64,000 nucleotides of DNA from Pseudomonas poae (GCA_004000515.1 CP034537.1:3734001-3798000), one strand, 5' to 3'; shown: positions 19,931 to 30,860, counted from the first letter of the stretch. Notes: generated by a model from the sequence alone, not told the origin. Numbers and translations are program-made.

Positions 19931-22320
19931 ATGCCCGTCGTCCGTCCCTTGCTCAAGCTGAGCCTGTTGCTGAGCCTCAGCGCCAGTCCGTTTTTCACCG
20001 CCGTCAGTTTCGCCGAAGACACCGCCGCCCGCCGCAGCTACCAAGTGCCAGCCGGCAGCCTGAGCGCGGCGTTGACCCGTTTTGCTGGCTTGGCCGGGGT
20101 CAATCTGTCGGTGGACCCGGCGCTGGTGAGCGGGCGCAGCAGCAGTGGCTTGTCCGGAGAGTTTGGCGTGGAAGAGGGCTTTGCCCGGTTGCTGCAAGGT
20201 TCTGGCCTGCAACTGCAGGCCATGGGTGAACAGGCCTACAGGCTGGTGCCGGTGCCGGAGGGCAGTACGCTTGAGTTGGCGCCGACCTCGATCCTCGGCA
20301 CCACTGGCCTGTACGACGGCGATACCTACGCCGGTGGCCAAGTGGCGCGACGCACCGCGCAAGGCATGCTGGGCACGCGGGACTTCATGGAGACCCCGTT
20401 CAGCATCACCACCTACACCGCAGAAGCGGTGAAGAACCAGCAGGCGCGCACCTTGGGCGACCTGATCGCCGCCGACCCTTCGGTACGCGCCACCAACCCG
20501 GCCGGTGGGCGCTACGAGCAGTTCACTATTCGTGGTTTCAGCCTGTTCAACAGCGATGTGGCCTATAACGGCCTGTACGGCGTGTTGCCGACGTACACCA
20601 TCGATATGGAAATGGCCGATCGCGTCGACATCCTCAAGGGCCCGAGCCAGTTGATCAATGGCATCTCGCCCCGTGGCAGCGTGGGCGGTGGGATCAATGT
20701 GGTGCCCAAGCGCGCCACCGACAAGGACATCAATTCGTTCACCGGCACCTGGGCCTCTGGCAGCCAGGCTGGCGGCGCGGTGGACGTAGGGCGACGCTTT
20801 GGCGAAGACAACAAGTTTGGCATCCGCTTCAACGGCGTGAAGCAGTCCGGCGATACCGAATGGGATCACCAAACCGTCGACCGCGAAATGGCCGTGCTGG
20901 GCCTGGATTTTCGTGGCGAGCGCCTGCGCCTTTCCACCGATATCGGCCACACCGAACGTGACACCGATGCCCCCAGGAACGCGTGCAGGTGGCAGCCGCC
21001 GCGCCGGTGCCCAGCGCCAACGATGTGCGCCGCAACTATGCGCAATCCTGGAGCAAGGCCCGCACCCACGACACCTTTGGTACGGTCAACGCTGAATACG
21101 ACCTCAGCGACAACGTGATGCTGTACGGCGGTGTCGGCGCGCGTAAAAGCAACCACGATTTCCTGCGCCATGCAGTCTCCGTGAGCAATGCGGCTGGGGA
21201 TTTCAGTGTGCAGCCGCGCGATTTCACCCGCGATGAAAACGTGCGCACTTACACCGCCGGCGTGCGTAACTGGTTCCATACCGGGCCGGTGAGCCACGAA
21301 GTCAACCTGGCGGCCAGCTACTTCTACATGGACTTCACCAACGGCGGCGCACGGTATGCGGCGGCGCCGAGCAATCTGTACAACCCGGTGCAAACCCCAA
21401 CGCCGTCCACGGCAACGCGCCAGGACGCCAAGGTTTATACCGAGAACGCCTTCAGCGGTGTGGCCCTGTCCGACACCCTTGGCTTCTTCGACGACCGCCT
21501 GTTGCTGACCCTCGGCGCGCGCTGGCAGCGGGTCAAGGTGGATGACTGGAGCGACGGCATCAAAGGCAAGACCAACTACGACGAAGAAAAACTCTCGCCG
21601 TCGGGCGGCCTCCTGTTCAAGGCCACCGACAAACTGTCGTTGTACGCCAACTACATGGAAGGCCTGAGCCAGGGCAAGATCGCGCCGTCCACCTCGCGTA
21701 ACGAGGACGAGATCTTCCCGCCGTTCATCAGCCGCCAGGTGGAAGTCGGCGCCAAATACGACGCCGGCGCCTTCGCCGTGACCGCCGCCGTGTTTCGTAT
21801 CAAGCAGCCGGCCTATGTGACCAACGCCACCACGCGGCTGTTCGGCCCCAATGGCAAGCGCGAAAACACCGGTGCGGAGCTGAGCGTATTCGGCGAACCG
21901 CTCAAGGGTGTGCGTCTGCTGGGCGGGGTGATGTACATCGACAGCAAACTCAAAGACACCACCAATGGCACCTGGGACGGCAACCGCGCACCGGCCACGC
22001 CAGAGTACAACGTCAACCTGGGCGCCGAATGGGACGTGCCGGGGCTTGAAGGCCTGACCCTGACCAGCCGTGGCATCCATTCCAGCTCGCAGTACCTGGA
22101 CCAGTCCAACGTCAAGGAAATCGACGCCTGGAACCGTATCGACGTCGGCGCACGTTATGCGTTCAAGGTGGACGACAAGCACGTGACCCTGCGCGCGAAT
22201 GTGGAAAACGTGGCGGACAAGCGCTACTGGAGCTCGGCCGGTGCGTCGGATGACAGCGAGCCGGGGCTGACCCTGGCGACACCGCGTACCTACCTGTTGT
22301 CGGCCACTGTCGATTTTTAA
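19931..22320 (+). CDS. TonB-dependent siderophore receptor with STN domain (one frameshift)
   Basis: 796-residue outer-membrane receptor after repair. A signal peptide (ending SFAEDTA) is followed by a secretin/TonB short N-terminal domain (SYQVPAGSLSAALTRFAG, then LVSGRSSSGLSGEFG), a plug (FMETPFSITTYTAE, FTIRGFSLFNSD, VDILKGPSQLINGI) and a barrel ending ATVDF. The C5 run at 20970-20974 lacks one C; restoring it gives TDAPQERVQVAAAAP. STN-bearing receptors commonly signal to an anti-sigma factor, but none lies nearby. The Fec-type ABC genes downstream are its likely inner-membrane partner. FpvA/FhuE-like ferri-siderophore uptake is the best guess; the ligand is unknown. Confidence 0.9.
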
Positions 22321-22340
22321 CGGGTGTACACAGATCCCAG

Positions 22341-22430
22341 TGTGGGAGCGGGCTTGCTCGCGAAAGCGGTGTATCAGTCACTGGATGTATTGACTGACAC
22401 AATGCATTCGCGAGCAAGCCCGCTCCCACA
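22341..22430. repeat. REPIN, type B
   Basis: Arms TGTGGGAGCGGGCTTGCTCG (from 22341) and its inverted copy ending at 22430 enclose a 42-base spacer. Both arms are intact across 24 bases. It lies between the receptor and the iron ABC operon, where it may act as a terminator hairpin or mRNA-end stabiliser. Confidence 0.9.
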
Positions 22431-22449
22431 TTTGAGCTGCGGTGTCAGG

Positions 22450-22468
22450 GCTAATGAGAATGTTTTTT
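22450..22468 (+). promoter_or_regulatory. Fur-box-like site
   Basis: GCTAATGAGAATGTTTTTT matches 13 of 19 positions of the Fur consensus GATAATGATAATCATTATC, with the left half TAATGAGAAT best conserved. It is about 85 bases before the iron-binding-protein gene, where an iron-repressed promoter is expected. Confidence 0.5.
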
Positions 22469-22552
22469 GATTGCGCCGCCCCGATATGGAATAGTACCCG
22501 CCGTTTTCCCCGGCCTGTCTAGCTGGGGTGTTTTAACGCCGAGGTCCTTGTC

Positions 22553-23473
22553 ATGCGATTGCTGCGCTCCATCCCCACCCTGGCCGCCTGCCTGCTGGCG
22601 TTCTCTTCAAGCGTGTTGAGCGCTGCTCCCATCGACCTCAACGACGGCCAGCACGCCGTGCACCTGCCGGATGCGCCCAAGCGCGTGGTGGTGCTGGAGT
22701 TTTCCTTTCTCGACAGCCTCGCCGCCGTTGACGTCACCCCGGTAGGCGCTGCCGATGATGGCGATGCCAACCGTGTGTTGCCGCGTGTGCGCCAGGCCAT
22801 CGGCCAATGGAAGTCGGTGGGCTTGCGTTCGCAGCCAAGCATCGAGGAAATCGCCCGGCTCAAGCCGGACCTGATTGTCGCCGACCTCAACCGTCATCAA
22901 GCCTTGTACAGCGACCTGGCGAGCATCGCGCCGACCCTGTTGCTGCCGTCACGCGGTGAGGACTACGAGGGCAGCCTGAAATCCGCCGAGCTGATCGGCA
23001 AGGCCCTGGGCAAGAGCCCGCAGATGCAAGCGCGTATCCAGAAGAACCGCGACAATCTGAAAGCCATCGCGCAACAGATTCCCGCCGGCGCCAGCGTGTT
23101 GTTTGGCGTTGCCCGTGAAGACAGCTTCTCGGTGCACGGCCCGGACTCCTACGCCGGTAGCGTGCTGCAAGCCATCGGCCTGAAAGTGCCGTCGGTACGC
23201 GCCAATGCTGCGCCCACCGAGTTTGTCAGTCTGGAACAACTGCTGGCACTGGACCCCGGCTGGCTGCTGGTCGGCCACTACCGCCGCCCGAGCATCGTCG
23301 ACACCTGGAGCAAGCAGCCGCTGTGGCAAGTGCTTGGCGCGGTGCGTAACAAACACGTAGCCGAAGTCGACGGCGACAGCTGGGCGCGTAACCGGGGCGT
23401 GCTGGCCTCGGAGCAGATCGCCGAAGATGCGCTGGCGATTCTCAAAGGCGGCAAAGCCGTACTGAGCCACTAA
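22553..23473 (+). CDS. fecB-like: Fec-type iron ABC transporter substrate-binding protein
   Basis: 306-residue class III binding protein that carries a ferric complex across the periplasm. The signal peptide is about residues 1-24 (VLSAAPID). The fold markers KRVVVLEFSFLDSLAAVDV, IEEIARLKPDLIVADLNRHQ and WARNRGVLASEQIAEDAL are as in FecB/ferric-dicitrate-like proteins. It is first in a four-gene operon; the permease GTG start follows two bases after its stop. The Fur-like site upstream fits iron repression. Confidence 0.88.
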   Translation: MRLLRSIPTLAACLLAFSSSVLSAAPIDLNDGQHAVHLPDAPKRVVVLEFSFLDSLAAVDVTPVGAADDGDANRVLPRVRQAIGQWKSVGLRSQPSIEEIARLKPDLIVADLNRHQALYSDLASIAPTLLLPSRGEDYEGSLKSAELIGKALGKSPQMQARIQKNRDNLKAIAQQIPAGASVLFGVAREDSFSVHGPDSYAGSVLQAIGLKVPSVRANAAPTEFVSLEQLLALDPGWLLVGHYRRPSIVDTWSKQPLWQVLGAVRNKHVAEVDGDSWARNRGVLASEQIAEDALAILKGGKAVLSH

Positions 23474-23475
23474 GC

Positions 23476-24466
23476 GTGCCGCGCAGTTTCGCCGCCGTCG
23501 GCATTGTGTTGCTGGGGGCCGTGTTGTTCTGGTTCTCGCTGTACAGCTGGTCGCCGTTCACACTCACCGCAATGGATGCGTGGAATGGCCTGGTTCACCA
23601 GGGCAGCGTGGGCGGCAATATGGCGTATATCGTCGCCCAATTGCGGGTGCCGCGTGCCGTATGTGCAGCGCTGGTGGGGGCTTGCCTGGGCCTGGCCGGT
23701 GCGCTGATGCAGGGCATCACCCGTAACCGCCTGGCCTCGCCATCGTTGTTCGGCGTAACGGCGGGAGCGGCGTTGGGCTTGGCGTTGTTCTCGACAGGCT
23801 TGGTCGCGCCACCGTTTGCCGGTGGCGCGTTGTTGATGACCTGCCTGGGCGGCGCGTTGGCCTGGGTCACGGTGTTCAGTCTCGGTGGTGCCTGGTCGCC
23901 GACTACCGCCCAGGGCCGCTTGGTGCTGGCCGGTGTGGCGGTTGCGGCATTGTGCGCGGCATTGACCCGCCTCACGGTGATCCTGGTCGAAGCCCAGGCG
24001 CAAAGTGTGCTGAATTGGCTGGCCGGTTCGTTGGCCAATGTCGGCGCCGCGCAGGTGCAATTGCTCTGGCCGTGCACCCTGATCGGCGGCCTGTGGGCGC
24101 TGTGGTGTGCGCCGCGCTTGAACCTGATCAACCTCGGTGAAGACGCCGCGCGCTCCTTGGGCGTGGGCATCGCCAGCCTGCGTTTGCAGGTTTTTTGTCG
24201 CCAGCCTGTTGCTGGTGGGGGCGAGTGTCTGCGCGGTGGGGCCGATTGGGTTTGTCGGGCTGATTGCGCCGAATATCCTTCGCCAGTTTCTGGGCAATGA
24301 CTACCGCTGGCTGATCCCGTTGAGCGCGGCATTGGGCGCGGTGATCGTGTTGGGTGCCGACTTGCTTAGCCGCGCCGTGGCGTTTCCAGTCGAAACCCCG
24401 GCGGGTGTGGTGACTGCATTGATCGGTGCACCGTTCTTCCTCTTTCTCGCCAGGCGCGCCCTATGA
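23476..24466 (+). CDS. fecC-like: Fec-type iron ABC transporter permease 1 (one frameshift)
   Basis: BtuC/FecCD-family permease, 329 residues after repair, with the usual ten membrane segments. LRVPRAVCAALVGACLGLAG and MQGITRNRLASPSLFGVTAG are the family signature, and AVGPIGFVGLIAPNILRQFL is the C-terminal ATPase-contact region. The T6 run at 24191-24196 has one T too many; removing it gives LQVFVASLLLVGASV. GTG 23476 follows the binding-protein stop by two bases and the terminal ATGA overlaps the next permease. Confidence 0.87.
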
Positions 24467-25432
24467 TCCGCCCACGATTGCGCCTTTGGCTGCTGCTGGG
24501 GCTGTTGCTGCTGGCAACGTTCATCAGCCTCAGCGCCGGTACCCAGTGGCTCAAGCCCGACACCGTGCTCGACCGCCTGTTGGCCCACGACGCCCTCGAC
24601 TTCGAAGTATGGAACCATCGCCTGCCGCGCAGCCTGATCGCGATTCTCGCAGGTGCTGCCTTCGGTCTGGCCGGGGCGATTGTGCAGGGCGTGATCCGCA
24701 ACCCGCTGGCCTCGCCGGAAATCCTCGGCGTCACCCAGGGCGCAGGCTTGGCGCTGACCGTGGCGATCATCAGTTGGCCGCAGCTGCCGATTGCCTGGCT
24801 GCCGCTGGTGGCGTGCCTGGGCGGTGCCGGCGGCGCGTTGCTGCTGGCGCTGTACAACACCGGCGTGAGTTTTTCCGGGGTGCGCTTTGCGCTGTCCGGG
24901 GTGGCGATTGCGGTGACGTTGTCCAGTGTCACCGAGTTTCTGATTCTGTCCCATCCGCTGGATATCAACACCGCGTTGCTTGCGCTCACGGGCAGCCTGT
25001 GGAGCCGCAACTGGCACCACGTGGCATTGGTGTTGCCGTTTTTGGTGTTGATCCCGCTGGGCCTGTGCCTGGCCAAACCGCTGAACCTGATTGCCCTCGG
25101 CGATGAGGCGGCGCACAGCTTGGGCACGGCGCTGAACCGTACGCGCTGGCTGGCGATGGCGTGTGCGGTGCTGCTCACCAGCCTGGGGGTTGGGGTGATC
25201 GGGCCGATTGGTTTTATCGGGCTGGTCGCACCGCATATGGCGCGGCGCTTGGTGGGCGGGCACCACCAGTACCTGCTGCCGGCAGCGATGGTGATCGGTG
25301 CGCTGTTGCTGGTGCTGGCCGACACGCTGGGGCGTACGTTGATCGCGCCCAGCGAAATCCCCCGCAGGGGTGCTCACAGCGGTGATTGGCGCACCGTATT
25401 TTCTTTGGTTGCTGGCACGGTTCAAGGGCTGA
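24463..25432 (+). CDS. fecD-like: Fec-type iron ABC transporter permease 2 (one frameshift near end)
   Basis: Second FecCD-family permease, 322 residues after repair. HRLPRSLIAILAGAAFGLAG, VQGVIRNPLASPEILGVTQG and GVGVIGPIGFIGLVAPHMAR are diagnostic. Near the end the C5 run 25359-25363 has one C too many; with four C's the chain reads SEIPAGVLTAVIGAPYFLWL and stops at 25430-25432, as in other family members. Without repair it runs eight bases further with an unrelated tail. The ATPase gene starts four bases later. Confidence 0.87.
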
Positions 25433-25436
25433 TGAC

Positions 25437-26228
25437 ATGAGTATTTTGCAGGCACATCAGCTCGATATTGGCTACGGTGCGACGCGCATTGTGCAAGGGC
25501 TGTCGTTCACGCCGCCGGCCGGGAAGGTCACCGCATTGATCGGGCCGAACGGCTGTGGCAAGTCGACCTTGCTCAAGGCGTTTGCGCGCATTTTCAAGCC
25601 GACCCAGGGCGAACTGACGTTGGACGGGCAGGCCTACGCCAGCGTGTCTGCTCGCCAATTGGCACGGCAGATCGCGTTTTTGCCGCAGGTGCTGCCGGTG
25701 CCGGAAGGCGTCAGCGTGCGCCAGTTGGTGGCTTATGGGCGCAGCCCGCACAACTCGCTGTGGGGGCGCTTGAGCGGCAACGACCAGTCCCATGTGACCC
25801 AAGCCATGCAGCGTCTGGAACTGGACGGTTTGGCAGATCGCGCGTTGGCGGACTTGTCCGGTGGCCAGCGGCAACGGGCGTGGCTGGCAATGGTGCTGGC
25901 GCAGAATGCGCCGGTGGTATTGCTGGATGAGCCCACCACTTACCTCGACATCAGTCATCAGGTTGAGTTGTTGGACTTGATGAGGGAATTGGCGGCAGAG
26001 GGCAAGACGGTGATGACGGTGTTGCACGATATCAACCAGGCCTGTCGTTATGCCGATCACCTGGCGGTGATGCACGGCGGCAGGCTGGTGGCGCATGGTG
26101 CGCCGGGGGAAGTGATCAGTGCCGAGTTGATGCGCCAGGTATTTGATGTGCAGGTGCAGGTGATGCAGGAACCGATTGCCGGAACCCCGATGTGCCTCAT
26201 AGAGAAAAGCACCCGTAATCACGCCTGA
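25437..26228 (+). CDS. fecE-like: Fec-type iron ABC transporter ATPase
   Basis: 263-residue ATPase of the FecE/FhuC class. Walker A GPNGCGKSTLLK, Q-loop IAFLPQVLPVPEGVSV, signature LSGGQRQRAWLAMVL, Walker B VVLLDEPTTYLDI and switch HDINQACRYADHL are all intact. The start ATG 25437 (MSILQAHQLDIGYG) lies just past the permease stop. It ends the iron operon; the hairpin downstream (26263-26308) separates it from the convergent binding-protein gene. Confidence 0.92.
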   Translation: MSILQAHQLDIGYGATRIVQGLSFTPPAGKVTALIGPNGCGKSTLLKAFARIFKPTQGELTLDGQAYASVSARQLARQIAFLPQVLPVPEGVSVRQLVAYGRSPHNSLWGRLSGNDQSHVTQAMQRLELDGLADRALADLSGGQRQRAWLAMVLAQNAPVVLLDEPTTYLDISHQVELLDLMRELAAEGKTVMTVLHDINQACRYADHLAVMHGGRLVAHGAPGEVISAELMRQVFDVQVQVMQEPIAGTPMCLIEKSTRNHA

Positions 26229-26240
26229 CGCGGTAAAAAC

Positions 26241-26308
26241 TGTGGGAGCGGGCTTGCTCGCGAAAGCGGCGGGTCAGCCAATACATCTATTGACTGACCC
26301 GCCGCTTT
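26241..26308. terminator. Half REP plus 15-base perfect hairpin between convergent genes
   Basis: A left REP arm (TGTGGGAGCGGGCTTGCTCG, 26241-26260) is present, but its matching right arm is lost. Inside, AAAGCGGCGGGTCAG (26263-26277) and CTGACCCGCCGCTTT (26294-26308) form a perfect 15-base stem with a 16-base loop. It lies between the iron ATPase (plus) and an SsuA-like gene (minus), so it probably serves as a two-way terminator. Confidence 0.7.
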
Positions 26309-26317
26309 CAAATATGA

Positions 26318-27252
26318 CTAATCAGTTGGCTTCTGATCTCCACACGGCTTTTTCACGTCGATGGCCTTGGGCAGCAACCGGTTCTGGTAGAACAAATCCG
26401 CCGTCGCCTGCTGCGCCTGGATGATCTTTTCGTCAATCGGCAGGATCGGCGAAGGCGGGCGGTTATCCATGTACCGCGCAATCACATTCGCTGGCAGCCC
26501 CATAAAACGGGTCAACACCTTCAAGCTGTCTTCGCGTTGGCTGCGGGTCAGCGCTTCTGCCGCAGTCAGTTCGCCCAGCAGGTCATGCACAAACGCGCTA
26601 TTGGCCTTGGCATACTCACGCCGCGCCGTGTAAACCGGCCCCGACAACCCCAATCCCTCGCCATTGGCCAGCACATGGCTTGGGCTCTGGCTTAACGCCA
26701 AGGACGAATAGGGTTCCCAGATCGCCCACGCATCCACGCTGCCTTGTTCGAACGCTGCACGGGCATCGGCGGGCGGCAGGTACACCGGCTGGATATCCTT
26801 GTAGCTCAGGCCAGCCTTGTTCAGCGCACGCAGGATCAGGTTGTGGGAGCTGGAGCCTTTCTGGAACGCGACTTTCTTGCCCTTGAGGTCCGCCACTGAG
26901 TGCAGCGGGCTGTCATTGCGCACCAGGATCGTTTCGGCAGTGGGCTTGGGCGGTTCGGCGCCGATGTAGACCAGGTCCGCGCCTGCGGCCTGTGCGAACA
27001 GGGGTGGGATGTCGCCGGTGGAGCCCACGTCCAGTGCGCCGACGTTGAGGGCTTCAAGCATCTGCGGGCCAGCGGGGAATTCGATCCACTTCACATTGGT
27101 CTGCGGGAAGCGTTTTCCAGCAGGCCGTGTTCCTTGGCCAACACCAGGGCAATCGAGCCTTTTTGGTAGCCGATGCGCAAGGTGGCAGGGTCGGCGGCCA
27201 GGGCGGTTTGGGTCACCGCCAGCAGGGCCAGTAACAGCGCCGGAATTTTCAT
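26318..27252 (-). CDS. ssuA-like: SsuA-like sulfonate/organosulfur ABC binding protein (one frameshift)
   Basis: 311-residue periplasmic binding protein of the aliphatic sulfonate/nitrate/taurine family. The true start is ATG 27252 with signal MKIPALLLALLAVTQTALAA. The mature chain begins LRIGYQKGSIALVLAKEHG; FPAGPQMLEALNVGALDVGS and VDAWAIWEPYSSLA are family hallmarks. The T4 run at 27113-27116 lacks one base; repair gives LLEKRFPQTNVKW. Its ATG overlaps the stop of the LLM monooxygenase gene (ATGA), so they are coupled. No SsuB/SsuC genes lie here, so it must share membrane components encoded elsewhere. Confidence 0.86.
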
Positions 27253-28580
27253 GCATCGTCCTTTTTAAAGCGGTTTTCGGGGCGTGCCAAACCGAGGTTT
27301 TCACGCAAGGTAGAGCCAGTGTATTCGGTACGGAACAGGCCGCGCCGTTGCAGTTCAGGCACCACCCATTGGGCGAAATCTTCCAGCCCACCGGGCAGGT
27401 GCGGTACCAGGATATTGAAGCCATCAGCCGCGCCGTTTTCGAACCAGCGTTGCAGCTCATCGGCGATCTGCGCAGGTGTGCCGATCAAGCTGTAATGCCC
27501 GCGCCCGCCGGCGATGCGCCGGCCCAGTTGTGCCAAGGTCAGGTTCTCGCGGTTGGCCAGGTCACTGAGTAACTGCTGACGGCTGCGCTGCCCGCTGTCG
27601 GTCAAGGGCAGCTCCGGCAATGGCCCGTCCAGCGGGTAGGCGGACAGGTCGAAATTACCCAGCATGCGGCCCAACAATGCAACGCCGACTTCTGGCTCGA
27701 TCAGCTCCTGGAACGCTTCGAATTTTGCCTGTGCCTCAAGCTCCGTTTGCCCGACCACCACAAACACGCCGGGCATGATTTTCAGCGAGTCCGCGTCACG
27801 TCCGTACTGCAAGAGACGGCGCTTGAGGTCGGCATAAAACGCTTGGGCATTTTCCAGCGAGGTCTGTGCGGTAAACACCACTTCGGCGGTTTGCGCTGCC
27901 AACTCACGGCCGGTTTCCGAAGAACCCGCCTGCACGATCACCGGCTGGCCCTGGGGTGAGCGCGCCACGTTGAGTGGGCCTTTGACGCGAAAATGTTCGC
28001 CGACGTGATCCAGCACATGCAATTTGGCCGAATCGTAGTAGGTGCCGCTGGCCTTGTCGCGCACAAAGGCATCATCTTCCCAGCTGTCCCAGAGCCCGGT
28101 CACCACCTGATGAAACTCCCGTGCGCGGCTGTAGCGTTCGCCATGGCCAAGGTGTTCATCGCGGCCAAAATTCTGCGCTTCGGCGGCGGCGTCCGAGGTC
28201 ACCAGGTTCCAGCCCGCCCGCCCGCCGGAGAGGTGATCCAGCGAGGCGAATTTACGTGCCACATGGTAAGGCTCGTTGTAGGTGGTGGTCGCCGTGGCGA
28301 TCAGGCCGATGTTATCCGTCACTGCACTCAACGCCGAGAGCAAGGTCAGCGGCTCGAAATGATCCGAACGCGCCATGTGGCTGGCAATCTCACCGGTGGC
28401 CGCGGCAATGCTGTCAGCCACGAACAGCGCATCGAACTTCGCCCCTTCGGCCACGCGTGCCAGGTGTTTGTACTGGGCGAAATCCAGCCCGGCGTTCGCC
28501 GGCACGTCCGGGTGGCGCCAGGCGGCGACATGGTGACCGGTGGCCATGAGAAAGGCGCCGAGTTTCAGTTGACGGCTCAT
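27249..28580 (-). CDS. LLM flavin-dependent monooxygenase, NtaA/SnaA/DszA family
   Basis: 443-residue flavin-dependent oxygenase. This family uses reduced FMN supplied by a separate reductase to cleave C-S or C-N bonds in sulfones, nitrilotriacetate-like chelators and similar compounds. Characteristic blocks are LGAFLMATGHHVAAWRHP, AEGAKFDALFVADS, ATATTTYNEPYHVARKFASL, GRAGWNLVTS, GLWDSWEDDAFV and QPVIVQAGSSETGRELA. It is intact. It sits two bases after a TonB receptor and overlaps an SsuA-like gene, forming a three-gene operon. No flavin reductase is visible in the window. Confidence 0.9.
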   Translation of the reverse strand: MSRQLKLGAFLMATGHHVAAWRHPDVPANAGLDFAQYKHLARVAEGAKFDALFVADSIAAATGEIASHMARSDHFEPLTLLSALSAVTDNIGLIATATTTYNEPYHVARKFASLDHLSGGRAGWNLVTSDAAAEAQNFGRDEHLGHGERYSRAREFHQVVTGLWDSWEDDAFVRDKASGTYYDSAKLHVLDHVGEHFRVKGPLNVARSPQGQPVIVQAGSSETGRELAAQTAEVVFTAQTSLENAQAFYADLKRRLLQYGRDADSLKIMPGVFVVVGQTELEAQAKFEAFQELIEPEVGVALLGRMLGNFDLSAYPLDGPLPELPLTDSGQRSRQQLLSDLANRENLTLAQLGRRIAGGRGHYSLIGTPAQIADELQRWFENGAADGFNILVPHLPGGLEDFAQWVVPELQRRGLFRTEYTGSTLRENLGLARPENRFKKDDA

Positions 28581-28582
28581 GC

Positions 28583-30762
28583 TTAGAAGTCCTTGCGCAG
28601 TTGCACGCCGAAGTAACGTTCATCGTCACGGGGTACGGCGCGGTAGATGTAGTTGCCACCGCTGGCCAGCAGCGGCGAGTAAGACTTGTCGGCGAGGTTT
28701 TTGGCCAGCAAGGCGACGCGCCAGCCGTTGCTGTAGTCGGCCAGGGCTACGCTGGCGTTCCAGATGCCGTAGGCGCCTTGCTGGGTGTCGACGTTCTGGC
28801 TGATGTCGTACTGCACTTCGCTCTGCCAGCTGTAATCGGTGCCCAGTTCAATGTCCAGGCCGTTATCCAGCGGGATGGTGTAGTCGGCACGTACGTAGCT
28901 TTTCCAGTCCGGGCTGAAGGGCAGGGGCTTGCCGTTCACGTTGCAGGTGGCAGCTGCACCTGCAGGGCAGGCGAACTCGTCGATGCGCGCACGGGTGTAG
29001 GCCAGCGCCCCGGAGAACTTCAGTTGTTGAGTGGCCTGCAAGGCGTAATCGAGCTCGACGCCTTCGGTGCTGACGCTGCCGGCGTTGATCAAGCGCGTTA
29101 CCACTTGGCCGGCCACGGTGTCGAAGAAGTTGGCCTGGTAGTTGTCGTAGTCGCTGTGGAATACCGCCAGGTTAGTGGTCAGGCGGTTGTTCCAGGCCGT
29201 GGCCTTGATCCCGGCTTCCCAGGTGTTGGAGGTTTCCGGCTTGAGCGCGTCGGTATCACGCGGCTGCATATTGAAGAACACGTTGTACGCCGGGCCCTTG
29301 TAGCCACGCGAATAGGTCAGGTAGCTGGTGACGTTGTCCGTGATGTCGTACTGCACGCCCAGGCGGCCAGACCAACCGTCTTCATCCACCGAGCCCGAGC
29401 TGGACGTGGCCGGTTGAATCCCACTGACCGTGGTGGCTGAGGTCGAGACACGGCGGTGATCGTATTTCAGGTCGTCATGGGTGTAGCGCAAGCCGGCGAT
29501 GCCGCGAAAGCGTGAGGTGAAGTTCAGCGTGGTCTCGCCGAACACCGCGTAGCTGTCGTTGGTGGTGCTGTAGTCGGCGATGCCACGGTCGGTGCGCGTG
29601 GTGGTGGTGAGCGTGCGCTGGTAGGTTTCTTCATCCTTGCCGTGCATATAGAACAGGCCGCCGACGTACTCCAGAAACTCACCTTTGGGCGAAGCCAGGC
29701 GCAGTTCCTGGGAGTACTGGTTGAATTCCAGCTGGCCCTTGTCGGCGGTGCCGGGGAAGGCAGCGGTCACGGTACCCAGGCGGTCGCCGTCCTGGTACTG
29801 GTGTTGTCCCAACCGCGCCAGGCGGTGATTGACGTGAGGGTGTAGTCGCCGAGGTTCCAGTCCAACTGCGCCGACAGGCCCTTGTTGGTGTCTTCCACAT
29901 GGCTGCGGGTATCGGTGTTGATGTCGCGGTTGTCGCTGGAGGCACGCACCGGGCTCAGCGCGTTGGCGAACGCAGGCGTCAGGGACTTGCTCACCACGCC
30001 ATTGGGCGCGTCGTCGTGGGATTGCATGTAGTCGGCGATCAGGGTCAGCTTCACGTCGTCGTTGGGGGTGAACTCCAACTTGCCGCGAATGCCCTTGTGG
30101 TTGTAGCCGTTGACCTCCTGGCCGTTGTGCTGGTTGTCGACGTTACCGTCGTAGCTGCCGAACAAGGTGCTGACCGAACCCTTCAACACATCCGGCACCA
30201 GGCTGCCGCCGATGCCGAAGCGGGTGCGGCTTTCATTGCCGCTGTAGTAGGACTGGTCGATATAACCGTGGGTCTCGGCGGTGGGCGCCTTGCTGGTGAT
30301 GTTCAACACACCGGCCGAAGCGTTTTTGCCGAACAGCGTGCCCTGGGGGCCGCGCAGCACTTCGATGCGCTCCAGGTCGAGCAGGTCGAGGGTGGCCTGG
30401 CCGGGACGGGCGTAGACCACGCCGTCGATCACCGTGGCCACCGTCGGCTCCACGCCTGGGGAGGTGGAGATGGTGCCCACGCCACGCACGAACAACGAGG
30501 TGTCCTTGTTGGACGCGCCGGTGCGGAAGTTCAGCGAGGGCACCTGCTGGGCGATGCTGGCCACGCCGTTGCGGTTGTCGCGTTCCAGCTGTTCGCCATC
30601 GAGCACCGAGACCGCCACCGGGACTTTTTGCAGCGACTCTTCGCGCCGGGTGGCGGTGACGGTCACCGGCTTGAGCGTCGGCTCCTGCTCGTCAGCCGCA
30701 AAGGCGGGCAGGGCCGTCAGCCCGGCCAGGATCAATAACGTAGTGCGTTGGACGTTGTACAT
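28583..30762 (-). CDS. TonB-dependent receptor, organic-nutrient type (one frameshift)
   Basis: 726-residue outer-membrane receptor after repair. Signal peptide MYNVQRTTLLILAGLTALPA is followed by the TonB box PVTVTATRREESLQ, the plug (VPVAVSVLDGEQLE, VIDGVVYARPGQ, IEVLRGPQGTLFGKNASAGV) and a barrel ending LRKDF. The YARPGQ/GPQGTLFGKN pattern is that of the broad receptors for organic substrates rather than the siderophore class. A missing base near 29801 splits it; one more C on the coding strand gives WDNTQYQDGDRLGTV. It heads the TonB-LLM-SsuA operon and is divergent from a LacI-type gene across a palindromic operator. Confidence 0.89.
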
Positions 30763-30860
30763 GGTATGCCCGCTCGAAAAAAATGCCCTGAACCGTTACC
30801 GTTCTGCGACGGCGACGCCTGTGAATTCGTCTCTGGCATTCGCTCGAGCGAGTAGCAGAC

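Noticed and set aside
24463..25440. Novel C-terminus of the second iron permease as written
   Set aside because: The unusual tail comes from one extra C at 25359-25363; removing it gives the normal family ending.
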